Shown piece by piece: positions 1 to 6,096 of a DNA stretch of 8,892 bases (position 1 is the stretch's first letter; the number at the start of each line of letters is the position of its first letter). The notes below the pieces were generated by a model. That model was not told the origin of the DNA, ran no database searches, and saw only the letters and a program-made list of their open reading frames with translations. The stretch comes from an uncultured Bacteroidota bacterium (GTDB lineage: Bacteria; Bacteroidota; Bacteroidia; Chitinophagales; Chitinophagaceae). Both the position numbers and the translations under genes were made by a program. The DNA lies in assembly GCA_903825065.1 (NCBI GenBank), contig CAIJZG010000012.1:1-8892 (forward strand). Direction: 5' to 3'.

Positions 1-567
1 AACCCAACTTTCCCAGGCGCATGTACACCCAGAAAATAGCCTGCCCCGGTAAATACCCTCGGTTCATTTAAAACCATCCAATGCTTTACCCTATCTCCAA
101 AATACTTGATACAACAATGCACATATTCACTAAACCAATTAATCACTTCTCTATTCGTCCAGCCACCTTTTTTTTTGCAACGCTTCTGGCAAATCCCAAT
201 GGTAAAGTGTTATCCAAGGCTCAATGCCTAACTCTAAACATAAGTCGATTACTTTATTATAAAAATCAATCCCTTTAAAGTTAATGTCACCAGTACCATT
301 TGGAAGAATTCGGCTCCAAGAAATGGAAAACCGATAGTTGGGGATGTTTAATTCATTAATAAGAGCAATATCAGAAGAATATTGCTCATAAAAATCACAG
401 GCTGTATTGCCATTATGCCCGTTTGTGATTTTCCTTTTTCTCTGAGAAAAATTATCCCAAATAGATGGGCCCTTTCCATCTTTATCATGAGCACCTTCAA
501 TTTGATATGCTGCCGTAGAGACCCCCCATTTAAAATCAGTACCAAAATCTTCTTTAGAAAAATGCAT
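1..567 (-). pseudogene. GH1 beta-glucosidase, N-terminal part, frameshifted in a poly-A run and cut by the window edge
   Basis: Family GH1 retaining beta-glycosidases hydrolyse terminal beta-glucosides and related sugars from short substrates. No signal peptide is visible, so a cytoplasmic role is likely. From the ATG at 567 the first frame gives 138 residues with GH1 landmarks: FKWGVSTAAYQIEG (about 12-25), WDNF (37-40), FSISWSR (80-86) and LYHWDLPEAL (121-130). It then hits a TAG at 153-151. The cause is a run of nine A on the coding strand (plus-strand T at 168-176). With eight A the reading continues QKKGGWTNREVINWF and stays open to position 1. That part includes MVLNEP, whose Glu (65-63) is the GH1 acid/base. 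The nucleophile region lies outside the window. The start is 3 bases after the glycosyltransferase stop, so this is the third main gene of the same operon. The lesion could be a real mutation, a homopolymer sequencing error, or a site rescued by transcriptional slippage. The family call is secure; its broken status is not. Confidence 0.87.
168..176 (-). repeat. A9 homopolymer tract at the GH1 frameshift
   Basis: Nine consecutive T on the plus strand read as A9 in the GH1 coding strand, in the context TTG CAA AAA AAA AGG TGG. Loss of one A joins codons 1-133 to the downstream GGT-GGC-TGG frame, which encodes the GGW expected after LPEALQKK in GH1 enzymes. The required shift is +1 for a ribosome or a one-base deletion for RNA polymerase. 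Ordinary -1 ribosomal slippage would not restore the frame. Confidence 0.85.
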
Positions 568-570
568 ATT

Positions 571-1659
571 TTAATCAGCAAGTTGTGTGAGAATTTTGCC
601 AAATGTTTTGGCTTTCAATTTTTTTATAGTTGGAATACCATCACCCAATTGAACATGCTTATTTGAAGTTTCAGTGCCATGCACTTTAATGATATTACTG
701 ATTATTTTTAGGGTATTATCGGGATAGTTAACTGTAATTTCCTGACTATTCTTAAGCCAATCTTGTATAGTGGGTATATTTTTTTTCTTTAAACTTTTAA
801 TAACTGGTACTCCCATTTTTTTTAAGGCTGCAGCATTACATTGTTGCTCATACTGACCCTTCATGGGTATCACCAACAACTTCTTTTTTAAAAAAAGCGC
901 CTCAGCAGGCGTTTCAAAACCTGCTCCAGAAAGGATCCCGGTACAATTTATAAAACTATCTATGAATGCTTCATTATTGATAGGTTTAATAAGTATGTTT
1001 TTAATCCGATAAGTTTTTTTACTATGTTTACTAAATACCTCCCATTCGATTTGGTTACACACACTCAAAGTTTTGATGATTTTTTCATCGCTATAGGCAG
1101 GAAGGTAAACAGTATAATGCGGTTGAATTTGTGGCTTTGCATCACGAATTTGTTGCCGAATAACTGGAGTATAAATTTGCTCGTCGTACTGCTCAAAATG
1201 AAAACCATAAGATGCAGTAACAGGTGCATAGTTTCGTAAAACCGCGCTTCCTACTAAATCAGACTTTTTTGGTTTCGGGGATTTTTGATTAATCACCGCT
1301 GATTGATGACTCAAGCCAATACAGGGTTTATGTTTTTTCTTACAAGCCCAGGAACTTACTGGTTCGAAATCACTGATCACCAAATCATATTCTTCAACTG
1401 GCAAACTATTAATCTCTTTAAACAGTTGTTTTAAATTAGCTTTCTGATAAGTAGCTAACAAATCAATCCCACCCTTTTTACCGAAAATAAAACTCAATCC
1501 TTTGAATCGATATTTGATTGGATAAGGAAGATCAACATCAGCCTGAATGCCGCTAATTAAAATATCGACTTCCCCTTTTTTTTGTAGGATAGGAATAATA
1601 TCTCTGGCTCTACTCAGGTGACCATTTCCAGTTCCCTGAATGGCGTATAAGATTTTCAT
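571..1659 (-). CDS. MJ1255-type GT-B glycosyltransferase
   Basis: The 362-residue protein has the two-lobed GT-B pattern. An N-terminal lobe opens with a glycine-rich ILYAIQGTGNGHLSRA segment (3-18), as in MurG and family 28 transferases. The C-terminal lobe has GILSGAGFETPAEAL (241-255) followed by IPMKGQYEQQCNA (265-276), which matches the region that binds the nucleotide-sugar donor. This arrangement fits the MJ1255/VC2487 group of uncharacterised glycosyltransferases. There is no signal peptide or membrane segment, so it is probably cytosolic or peripheral to the inner membrane. Its ATG overlaps the stop of the upstream phosphoesterase gene in an ATGA, which suggests translational coupling, and GH1 follows after 3 bases. 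The acceptor is unknown. An LpxH-like partner suggests a lipid-linked substrate, but that is inference. The gene contains three in-frame A8 tracts and many lysine codons. The fold is confident; the substrate is not. Confidence 0.82.
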   Translation of the reverse strand: MKILYAIQGTGNGHLSRARDIIPILQKKGEVDILISGIQADVDLPYPIKYRFKGLSFIFGKKGGIDLLATYQKANLKQLFKEINSLPVEEYDLVISDFEPVSSWACKKKHKPCIGLSHQSAVINQKSPKPKKSDLVGSAVLRNYAPVTASYGFHFEQYDEQIYTPVIRQQIRDAKPQIQPHYTVYLPAYSDEKIIKTLSVCNQIEWEVFSKHSKKTYRIKNILIKPINNEAFIDSFINCTGILSGAGFETPAEALFLKKKLLVIPMKGQYEQQCNAAALKKMGVPVIKSLKKKNIPTIQDWLKNSQEITVNYPDNTLKIISNIIKVHGTETSNKHVQLGDGIPTIKKLKAKTFGKILTQLAD

Positions 1660-2510
1660 GGCTGTTTCATTAAATTGAATTCTTCCAAAAGGTTATCGAA
1701 GATCTCATGATCATTTAAATCATCTTCCTCTTTAACATTCGATTCTACCATTTCAGAGGGATCAAATCGATAAATCTTCCATTCGCCATTATTATATTCT
1801 AGAGAAGTTAGATTTTCAATCCAATCACCACTATTAAGGTACATAATCTTACCATCTTCATTAGCTATTTCGCGCATTTCAGGGTGATGGATATGCCCAC
1901 AAACTACATAATGATAATGATTGCTTATTCCAATATCGGCAGCAGTATTTTCAAAACTATTGATAAACTTAACAGCTGACTTAACACTGTTTTTAATCTT
2001 TTTCGACAAGGAGATTTTACCCTTATTGAATATTTTTTCAGAAATAAAATTCACAACACGATTGATTAGAATTAGCGTGTCATATCCAACAGCGCCTAAT
2101 TTTGCCAGCCATTTACTATGCTGCATCGTAACATCAAATACATCGCCATGAAAAAACCAGGCCTTTTCTTCATTATCTAATTCCACCACCACTTTATTTA
2201 CAATTCGGAGACTTCCCAATTTCCAGCCTGCAAATTTTCGCAGCATTTCATCATGATTGCCAGGGATATAATAAATCTTAATGCCCTTACTCATCCAACC
2301 CATTAAATGTTTCACCACTTTCATATGACTCTTTGGCCAGTACCTTTTACTGAACTGCCAGATATCAATAATATCACCATTTAAAATAACGGTCTTGGGT
2401 TTTACTGATTTTAAATAGTGCAAAAGTTCTTTGGCGTGACAGCCATAAGTTCCTAAATGAATGTCAGAAAGTACAAGAATATCTAATTTACGTTTTGGCG
2501 CCTTATCCAT
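1656..2510 (-). CDS. Calcineurin-like metallophosphoesterase of the LpxH (UDP-2,3-diacylglucosamine diphosphatase) type
   Basis: This 284-residue protein shows the complete two-metal phosphoesterase signature in order: SDIHLG (Asp16, His18), NGDIID (Asp46), GNHDE (Asn85, His86), HGD (His121) and GHIHHPE (His206, His208). The later YLNSGDWIENLTSLEY segment (224-239) is typical of LpxH/YbbF-like members. LpxH cleaves UDP-2,3-diacylglucosamine to lipid X and UMP in lipid A synthesis. Homologues of this longer kind are often annotated with that name, but their substrate is less certain. An acidic C-terminal tail (about 255-284) follows the core. No signal peptide is seen, so it should act at the cytoplasmic face of the inner membrane. 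It shares four bases with the glycosyltransferase start (ATGA), and its own ATG overlaps the stop of a possible 33-residue leader (TAATG). No Shine-Dalgarno sequence precedes it. The fold is certain; the lipid A role is only likely. Confidence 0.85.
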   Translation of the reverse strand: MDKAPKRKLDILVLSDIHLGTYGCHAKELLHYLKSVKPKTVILNGDIIDIWQFSKRYWPKSHMKVVKHLMGWMSKGIKIYYIPGNHDEMLRKFAGWKLGSLRIVNKVVVELDNEEKAWFFHGDVFDVTMQHSKWLAKLGAVGYDTLILINRVVNFISEKIFNKGKISLSKKIKNSVKSAVKFINSFENTAADIGISNHYHYVVCGHIHHPEMREIANEDGKIMYLNSGDWIENLTSLEYNNGEWKIYRFDPSEMVESNVKEEDDLNDHEIFDNLLEEFNLMKQP

Positions 2511-2611
2511 TAATGGATTTTATGAAATTTAAGAGCTGGATAGAAAGTGCTCAGGAATGGTAATAAGATCCTTACAGAGATTTCAAGAAAAAAGTATTTT
2601 ACGTCTTTCAT
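2510..2611 (-). CDS. Possible 33-residue leader peptide or small protein coupled to the phosphoesterase gene
   Basis: An ATG at 2611 opens a 34-codon frame beginning MKDVKYFFLEISVRILL and ending in KFHKIH. Its TAA shares one base with the ATG of the phosphoesterase gene (TAATG), a layout typical of translational coupling. The peptide has a hydrophobic, aromatic middle (YFFLEISVRILLPFL) and basic ends, compatible with a small membrane-associated peptide. I recognise no family. No ribosome binding site is visible, but the surrounding genes also lack one. The alternative is that this is chance reading through the 5' leader, which is plausible at this length. Confidence 0.27.
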   Translation of the reverse strand: MKDVKYFFLEISVRILLPFLSTFYPALKFHKIH

Positions 2612-2633
2612 GTTGTAGGAATTTAATTCAATT

Positions 2634-2660
2634 CAAAATAAAAGAAAGAGTGTAACCAAA
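2634..2660 (-). promoter_or_regulatory. Weak candidate promoter for the phosphoesterase-glycosyltransferase-GH1 operon
   Basis: On the minus strand a TTTG (2660-2657) is followed after 15 bases by TTATTTTG (2641-2634). That is one mismatch from the Bacteroidota -7 consensus TAnnTTTG, but the spacing is shorter than the usual 17 or more. It would start transcription just upstream of the possible leader peptide. It overlaps the first of the TGTWACC heptamers. The AT-rich background makes a chance match quite possible. Confidence 0.2.
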
Positions 2661-2690
2661 TCATTAAGTAATTGTTACCAGAATGTTACC
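2651..2690 (+). promoter_or_regulatory. Three phased TGTWACC heptamers upstream of GH5, candidate operator
   Basis: TGTAACC begins at 2651, TGTTACC at 2673 and TGTTACC again at 2684. The starts are 22 and 11 bases apart, about two turns and one turn of the helix, so all copies face the same side of the DNA. The last copy ends 9 bases before the putative -33 TTTG of GH5. This is a typical position for an activator bound upstream of a promoter, and the set also lies over the start of the divergent operon. No regulator gene is in the window. Confidence 0.4.
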
Positions 2691-2699
2691 GATTCTTGT

Positions 2700-2728
2700 T
2701 TTGTAAGAATTATTTTACCATACATTTC
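2700..2728 (+). promoter_or_regulatory. Candidate Bacteroidota-type promoter of the GH5 gene
   Basis: TTTG at 2700-2703, 17 bases, then TACATTTC at 2721-2728, which is 7 of 8 to TAnnTTTG. The spacing matches the consensus reported for Bacteroidota primary sigma factor promoters. Transcription would begin only a few bases before the ATG at 2741. That short leader fits a gene without a Shine-Dalgarno sequence and argues against a start further upstream. The same TTTTG-N17-TAnnTTT arrangement precedes the GH78 gene. Confidence 0.42.
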
Positions 2729-2740
2729 ATATTTTTAAGC

Positions 2741-3961
2741 ATGAAAAACAAATTACTTCAATGCCTGTTAGCATTATTAATATGCCTGCCAATATTTTCT
2801 CAAAAATTTGTTTCTGTAAAAGGTAAAGAAATCATTGGCCTTGATGGAAAACCTTTATTAATAAAGGGGACAAACCTTGGAAATTGGTTAGTACCGGAAG
2901 GCTACATGTTTAAATTCCAGATGGCTTCTTCCCCTAGATTAATCAATGAATTGTTTTCTGAATTATTCGGCCCTTCAGAAACTAAACAATTTTGGAAACA
3001 ATACTTAGCGAGTTATATCACCAAAGGGGATATTCATTATTTACATTCCCTTGGCATGAACTCGATTCGGGTTCCATTTAATTATCGCCTGTTTACAGAT
3101 GAATATTATCTAGGTGGCTATGGCATTAAAAGAGGTTTTGCGCTAATGGATTCAGTAGTTAATTGGTGCGCCGCCGAAAATATGACTGTAATTCTTGATA
3201 TGCATGCCGCACCGGGTGGACAAACAGGAGATAATATTGATGATAGTTATGCTTATCCTTTCTTATATGAAAACAAAGAAGATCAGGAATTATTATGTAG
3301 TATCTGGACAATAATTGCTGATCATTATAAAACCAATCCTACCATCATGGGCTATGATTTATTCAATGAACCTATTGCTCACTTCCTGGATACCACTCAT
3401 TTAAATCCTTTATTAGAACCATTATTCAAAAAAGTAACCGCAGCAGTAAGAAAGGTAGATAAAAATCATCTGATCTTTTTGGAAGGTGCTCAATGGGCAT
3501 CTAATTTTTCTGCATTGGGAAAACCATTTGATAGCAAACTGGTTTATCAATTTCATAAATATTGGACACCTACAACTATTGAGGTAATTCAATCCTATAT
3601 AGATTTTAGAAACAAATATAATGTGCCCATTTATTGCGGTGAGACTGGTGAAAACGATGATGAATGGGTTGCTAATTTTAGAAAACTATTAGAACAGAAT
3701 AATATTGGCTGGCATTTCTGGCCTTATAAGAAAATGAATAATACAAGGGGTATTGTTAGCTTTTCTCAACCAGCAAATTATGAACTGATCAGTAAATATT
3801 CTGATACTGCCAGAAGCAATTTTGATGAAGTAAGAAAAAATAAACCAGCACAATTAGACGCCGCCAAAAAAGCATGGTATCAATTTCTTGAAAATTGCAA
3901 ATACGAAAACATTATTCCAAACAAGGGCTATATTAAAGCATTGGGATTAAGAGCTGATTAA
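2741..3961 (+). CDS. Secreted glycoside hydrolase family 5 enzyme (endo- or exo-beta-glucanase-like)
   Basis: The 406-residue product begins with a signal peptide (hydrophobic 5-18, probable cleavage after Ser20 before Gln21), so it is exported. The rest is a single GH5 (beta/alpha)8 domain. Landmarks are GTNLGNWL (43-50), NSIRVPF (107-113, Arg110), DMHAAPGGQTG (153-163, His155), GYDLFNEP (204-211) with acid/base Glu210, FHKYW (271-275, His272 and Tyr274), IYCGETGE (297-304) with nucleophile Glu301, and GWHFWPYKK (323-331). All expected catalytic residues are present, so it should be active as a retaining beta-glycosidase. The GNWL and HAAPGGQ motifs resemble exo-1,3-glucanase-like and related GH5 members, but the substrate (glucan, mannan or other) cannot be set from sequence alone. 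The frame stays open upstream to a TTG at 2672, but the ATG at 2741 gives a proper signal peptide and sits after the promoter. It converges with the GH51 gene with no bases between the stops. Confidence 0.9.
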   Translation: MKNKLLQCLLALLICLPIFSQKFVSVKGKEIIGLDGKPLLIKGTNLGNWLVPEGYMFKFQMASSPRLINELFSELFGPSETKQFWKQYLASYITKGDIHYLHSLGMNSIRVPFNYRLFTDEYYLGGYGIKRGFALMDSVVNWCAAENMTVILDMHAAPGGQTGDNIDDSYAYPFLYENKEDQELLCSIWTIIADHYKTNPTIMGYDLFNEPIAHFLDTTHLNPLLEPLFKKVTAAVRKVDKNHLIFLEGAQWASNFSALGKPFDSKLVYQFHKYWTPTTIEVIQSYIDFRNKYNVPIYCGETGENDDEWVANFRKLLEQNNIGWHFWPYKKMNNTRGIVSFSQPANYELISKYSDTARSNFDEVRKNKPAQLDAAKKAWYQFLENCKYENIIPNKGYIKALGLRAD

Positions 3962-5938
3962 TTATTTCATGCTAATCCGAAGAACATTTAGTGAATAAGG
4001 AGAAAGATCCAACAGGATCTTTCTACCTTTTATATCTATCTCAGATTCTTTAGGTGCAATATTTTCAGGATGCTCAAATGAGTTAACACTATATAAATTA
4101 TCGCTTTTTAAAACGATTAATTTTCCTTTTGTAGTTAAAGACTTAACACCATCTAATAAAATAGCCTGGTTCTGATGTTTTACAGAGGCATTTACTATTT
4201 TAATTATTAGTTCTTTTTCAACTTCATCAATTGCTGAAGTTGCATATAAACTATCCTGACCAGTAACTGCTTCATTGTTTAATGTGATCGGTACAACTTT
4301 AGTTCCTTTATTAGTTGAAAAAAGCTTTTGTACATAATAATCGGGAGTACCATATGACTGAAGATTATTTACCCAAATCAAATCAGGAGTCCATTGCCAA
4401 CCATCTATATGAGCAAAAAGGGGGGCATAAGAAGCCATGGAAACAACATCAGCATTACGTTCTAGTCCTGTCATAAATGCAGCTTCAGATAAAGCAGTTA
4501 ACCAAGTATTTTTATTATTGACGCTAACTGTATGATCACTCTGCGCTGCATATTCTCCTCCAAAAACCTTTGAGCCATCCTTTGGATAGTTATCATATCT
4601 TTTCGCATTTGCTAAAAACCATTCAGGTCTTCTGTAATAATGTTCATCAATGATATCTGCATTCATTTTCCTCAAAACAGAATTTAAATAATTAAATCTT
4701 TCCCCTTCTGGATCTGTTCCAGAGCTATATACTAGTTTTATATCTGGATATTTTTCCTTGATTGCTTTAGTGAATATTTTTAATCTTTCTACATATTGTG
4801 GACCCCAGTTTTCATTTCCTATTCCAATCATTTTTAAATGAAAGGATGCAGCATGTCCTAAGGATGCACGAATTTTACCCCAATAAGTAGTACTATCTGC
4901 ATTCGCAAACTCAATAAGATCAATGGCGTCTTTTACATAGGGATCTAACCCTTCAATAGGTACTAATTCTGAGGAATTAAATTGACAAGCCATGCCACAA
5001 TTCAATATTGGCAAAGGCTCTGCACCTATGTCTTCAGCGAGTTGAAAATACTCGAAAAAACCTAAGCCAAATGTTTGAAAATAATCCAGCGTTGGACGGT
5101 TAACAATTTCAGTATTCCAGCGGTTAATTATTAATTGGCGTTCTTCGATAGGACCAATCGTTTTTTTCCATTGATAACGCTGAGAAAGGTCGTACCCTTC
5201 AACTATACAACCCCCAGGAAACCGAATAAACCCTGGCTTCATATCAGCTAATAACTGAATCATATCAGCACGCATGCCTCCTGGTCTGTTTTTCCAGGTA
5301 TCTTTTGGAAATAAAGAAATCATATCCAGATCGATAACACCATCGCCTTCAAACCAAATATTCAAATGCGACTTCATATCTGTTTCCTTAGCAATAAAAC
5401 TGGCTGATATTTTTTTCCAAACATCCCCAGTATTGTTTGGTTGAATAATTGTTTTCCCAATGATCTCCCCTTTACTGCTAACTAATTCAATATGCACTTT
5501 TATGTCAGAAGACTTTTGACGATACATGAATGAGAAATCATATCCTAAATCTTTTTTGATTCCCATTCCTCTAAACCCTTCATTAGATAATCCAAGATCA
5601 TGCTTTGCATGGTTTAAAACAATGTGCATATATCTTGGGTTCGCTGTATTTGCATCCTGCCTATTCAAAACTTGAAAATCGCCTTCTGTTTTCGTTAAAC
5701 CTAAAACCCTCCACCCCATCATAGGTTTTTTAAATTCAAATGACCGGTTCTTAATCAATTCAGCATAAATTCCTCCATCAGCACCAAGATTAATGTCTTC
5801 AAAAAAAACACCCCACATTGTTGGTTGAATGCTTGCCTTAATTTCATTTGCCTTTACAACAAATGTTTTTTGTGCGAAAACGGTAGAACTATTTAAAATT
5901 AAAAAGAGACAGCAAACAAGTAGTTTAATAAAATTCAT
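3962..5938 (-). CDS. Secreted GH51 alpha-L-arabinofuranosidase
   Basis: This 658-residue enzyme should release terminal alpha-L-arabinofuranose from arabinan, arabinoxylan or related glycans. A signal peptide (hydrophobic 5-20, cleavage after VFA, residue 22, before Gln23) places it outside the cytoplasm. The mature start has the GH51 hallmark GVFFEDINLGADGGIYAELIKNRSFEF (43-69). A beta-rich region at about 95-205 looks like a CBM4/9-type domain. FIRFPGG (237-243) opens the catalytic barrel, GIGNENWG (372-379) carries acid/base Glu376, and FGGEYAAQ (459-466) carries the probable nucleophile Glu462. The tail (about 540-658) fits the C-terminal arabinofuranosidase beta-domain. The length is normal for Bacteroidota GH51 enzymes. 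It is transcribed away from GH78 across a 158-base spacer and converges on GH5, sharing that boundary with no gap. Its last codons overlap a hairpin that may terminate GH5 transcription. The family call is secure. Confidence 0.93.
   Translation of the reverse strand: MNFIKLLVCCLFLILNSSTVFAQKTFVVKANEIKASIQPTMWGVFFEDINLGADGGIYAELIKNRSFEFKKPMMGWRVLGLTKTEGDFQVLNRQDANTANPRYMHIVLNHAKHDLGLSNEGFRGMGIKKDLGYDFSFMYRQKSSDIKVHIELVSSKGEIIGKTIIQPNNTGDVWKKISASFIAKETDMKSHLNIWFEGDGVIDLDMISLFPKDTWKNRPGGMRADMIQLLADMKPGFIRFPGGCIVEGYDLSQRYQWKKTIGPIEERQLIINRWNTEIVNRPTLDYFQTFGLGFFEYFQLAEDIGAEPLPILNCGMACQFNSSELVPIEGLDPYVKDAIDLIEFANADSTTYWGKIRASLGHAASFHLKMIGIGNENWGPQYVERLKIFTKAIKEKYPDIKLVYSSGTDPEGERFNYLNSVLRKMNADIIDEHYYRRPEWFLANAKRYDNYPKDGSKVFGGEYAAQSDHTVSVNNKNTWLTALSEAAFMTGLERNADVVSMASYAPLFAHIDGWQWTPDLIWVNNLQSYGTPDYYVQKLFSTNKGTKVVPITLNNEAVTGQDSLYATSAIDEVEKELIIKIVNASVKHQNQAILLDGVKSLTTKGKLIVLKSDNLYSVNSFEHPENIAPKESEIDIKGRKILLDLSPYSLNVLRISMK
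3997..4031 (+). terminator. Hairpin, candidate intrinsic terminator for GH5, inside the GH51 coding end
   Basis: AGAAAGATCC (4001-4010) and GGATCTTTCT (4015-4024) form a perfect 10-base-pair stem with an AACA loop. Beyond a one-base bulge, AAGG (3997-4000) pairs with CCTT (4026-4029). On the plus strand a short T stretch and AT-rich sequence follow, 36 bases and more after the GH5 stop. The T tract is only moderate. On the minus strand the same bases encode GRKILLDLSP near the GH51 C-terminus and are not followed by a T run, so termination is expected only for GH5. Confidence 0.5.
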
Positions 5939-5966
5939 GGCAACAATATGACGTTAGAAATTCACT

Positions 5967-5982
5967 CAATTTAAATAAATTG
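5967..5982. repeat. Small inverted repeat in the GH51/GH78 divergent spacer
   Basis: CAATTTA and TAAATTG form 7-base arms around a 2-base centre, about 29 bases upstream of the GH51 start. The position and symmetry suit an operator for a dimeric regulator. The arms are almost entirely A and T, so chance is a real possibility. Confidence 0.22.
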
Positions 5983-6049
5983 TCGCAGCCAGTCATATTT
6001 TTTATCAAACAGGATGGGGCATGACAGACAGGTCCATTTTATTTACGAT

Positions 6050-6078
6050 TTTGGTTCACTTCATATCAACTAATTTTA
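6050..6078 (+). promoter_or_regulatory. Candidate Bacteroidota-type promoter of the GH78 gene
   Basis: TTTG at 6050-6053, 17 bases, then TAATTTTA at 6071-6078, which is 7 of 8 to TAnnTTTG. The arrangement and spacing are identical to the candidate in front of GH5. The expected transcript would have a leader of roughly 10-15 bases before the GTG at 6097. I found no comparably good match on the opposite strand for GH51. Confidence 0.4.
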
Positions 6079-6096
6079 GACTTATAAAAGTATAAA

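Noticed and set aside
168..176. Programmed -1 ribosomal frameshift at the A9 run
   Set aside because: The sequence has a slippery look, but restoring GH1 needs a +1 shift or loss of one A. A -1 shift enters the wrong frame.
348..602. 84-residue minus-strand frame overlapping the GH1 start and glycosyltransferase end
   Set aside because: It is an out-of-frame shadow of the GH1 coding region, with no recognisable motif.
884..896. TTTTTTAAAAAAA symmetrical tract as a regulatory palindrome
   Set aside because: It lies within the glycosyltransferase coding region and is explained by Phe-Leu-Lys-Lys-Lys codons.
1921..2151. 76-residue plus-strand frame antisense to the phosphoesterase gene
   Set aside because: The opposite strand carries the intact catalytic motifs of a phosphoesterase. 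This frame shows no family features or start signals.
2672..2740. Upstream extension of the GH5 gene from a TTG at 2672, adding 23 residues
   Set aside because: It would place the signal peptide internally, overlap the TGTTACC repeats and the candidate promoter, and use a rare start. The ATG at 2741 is better on all counts.
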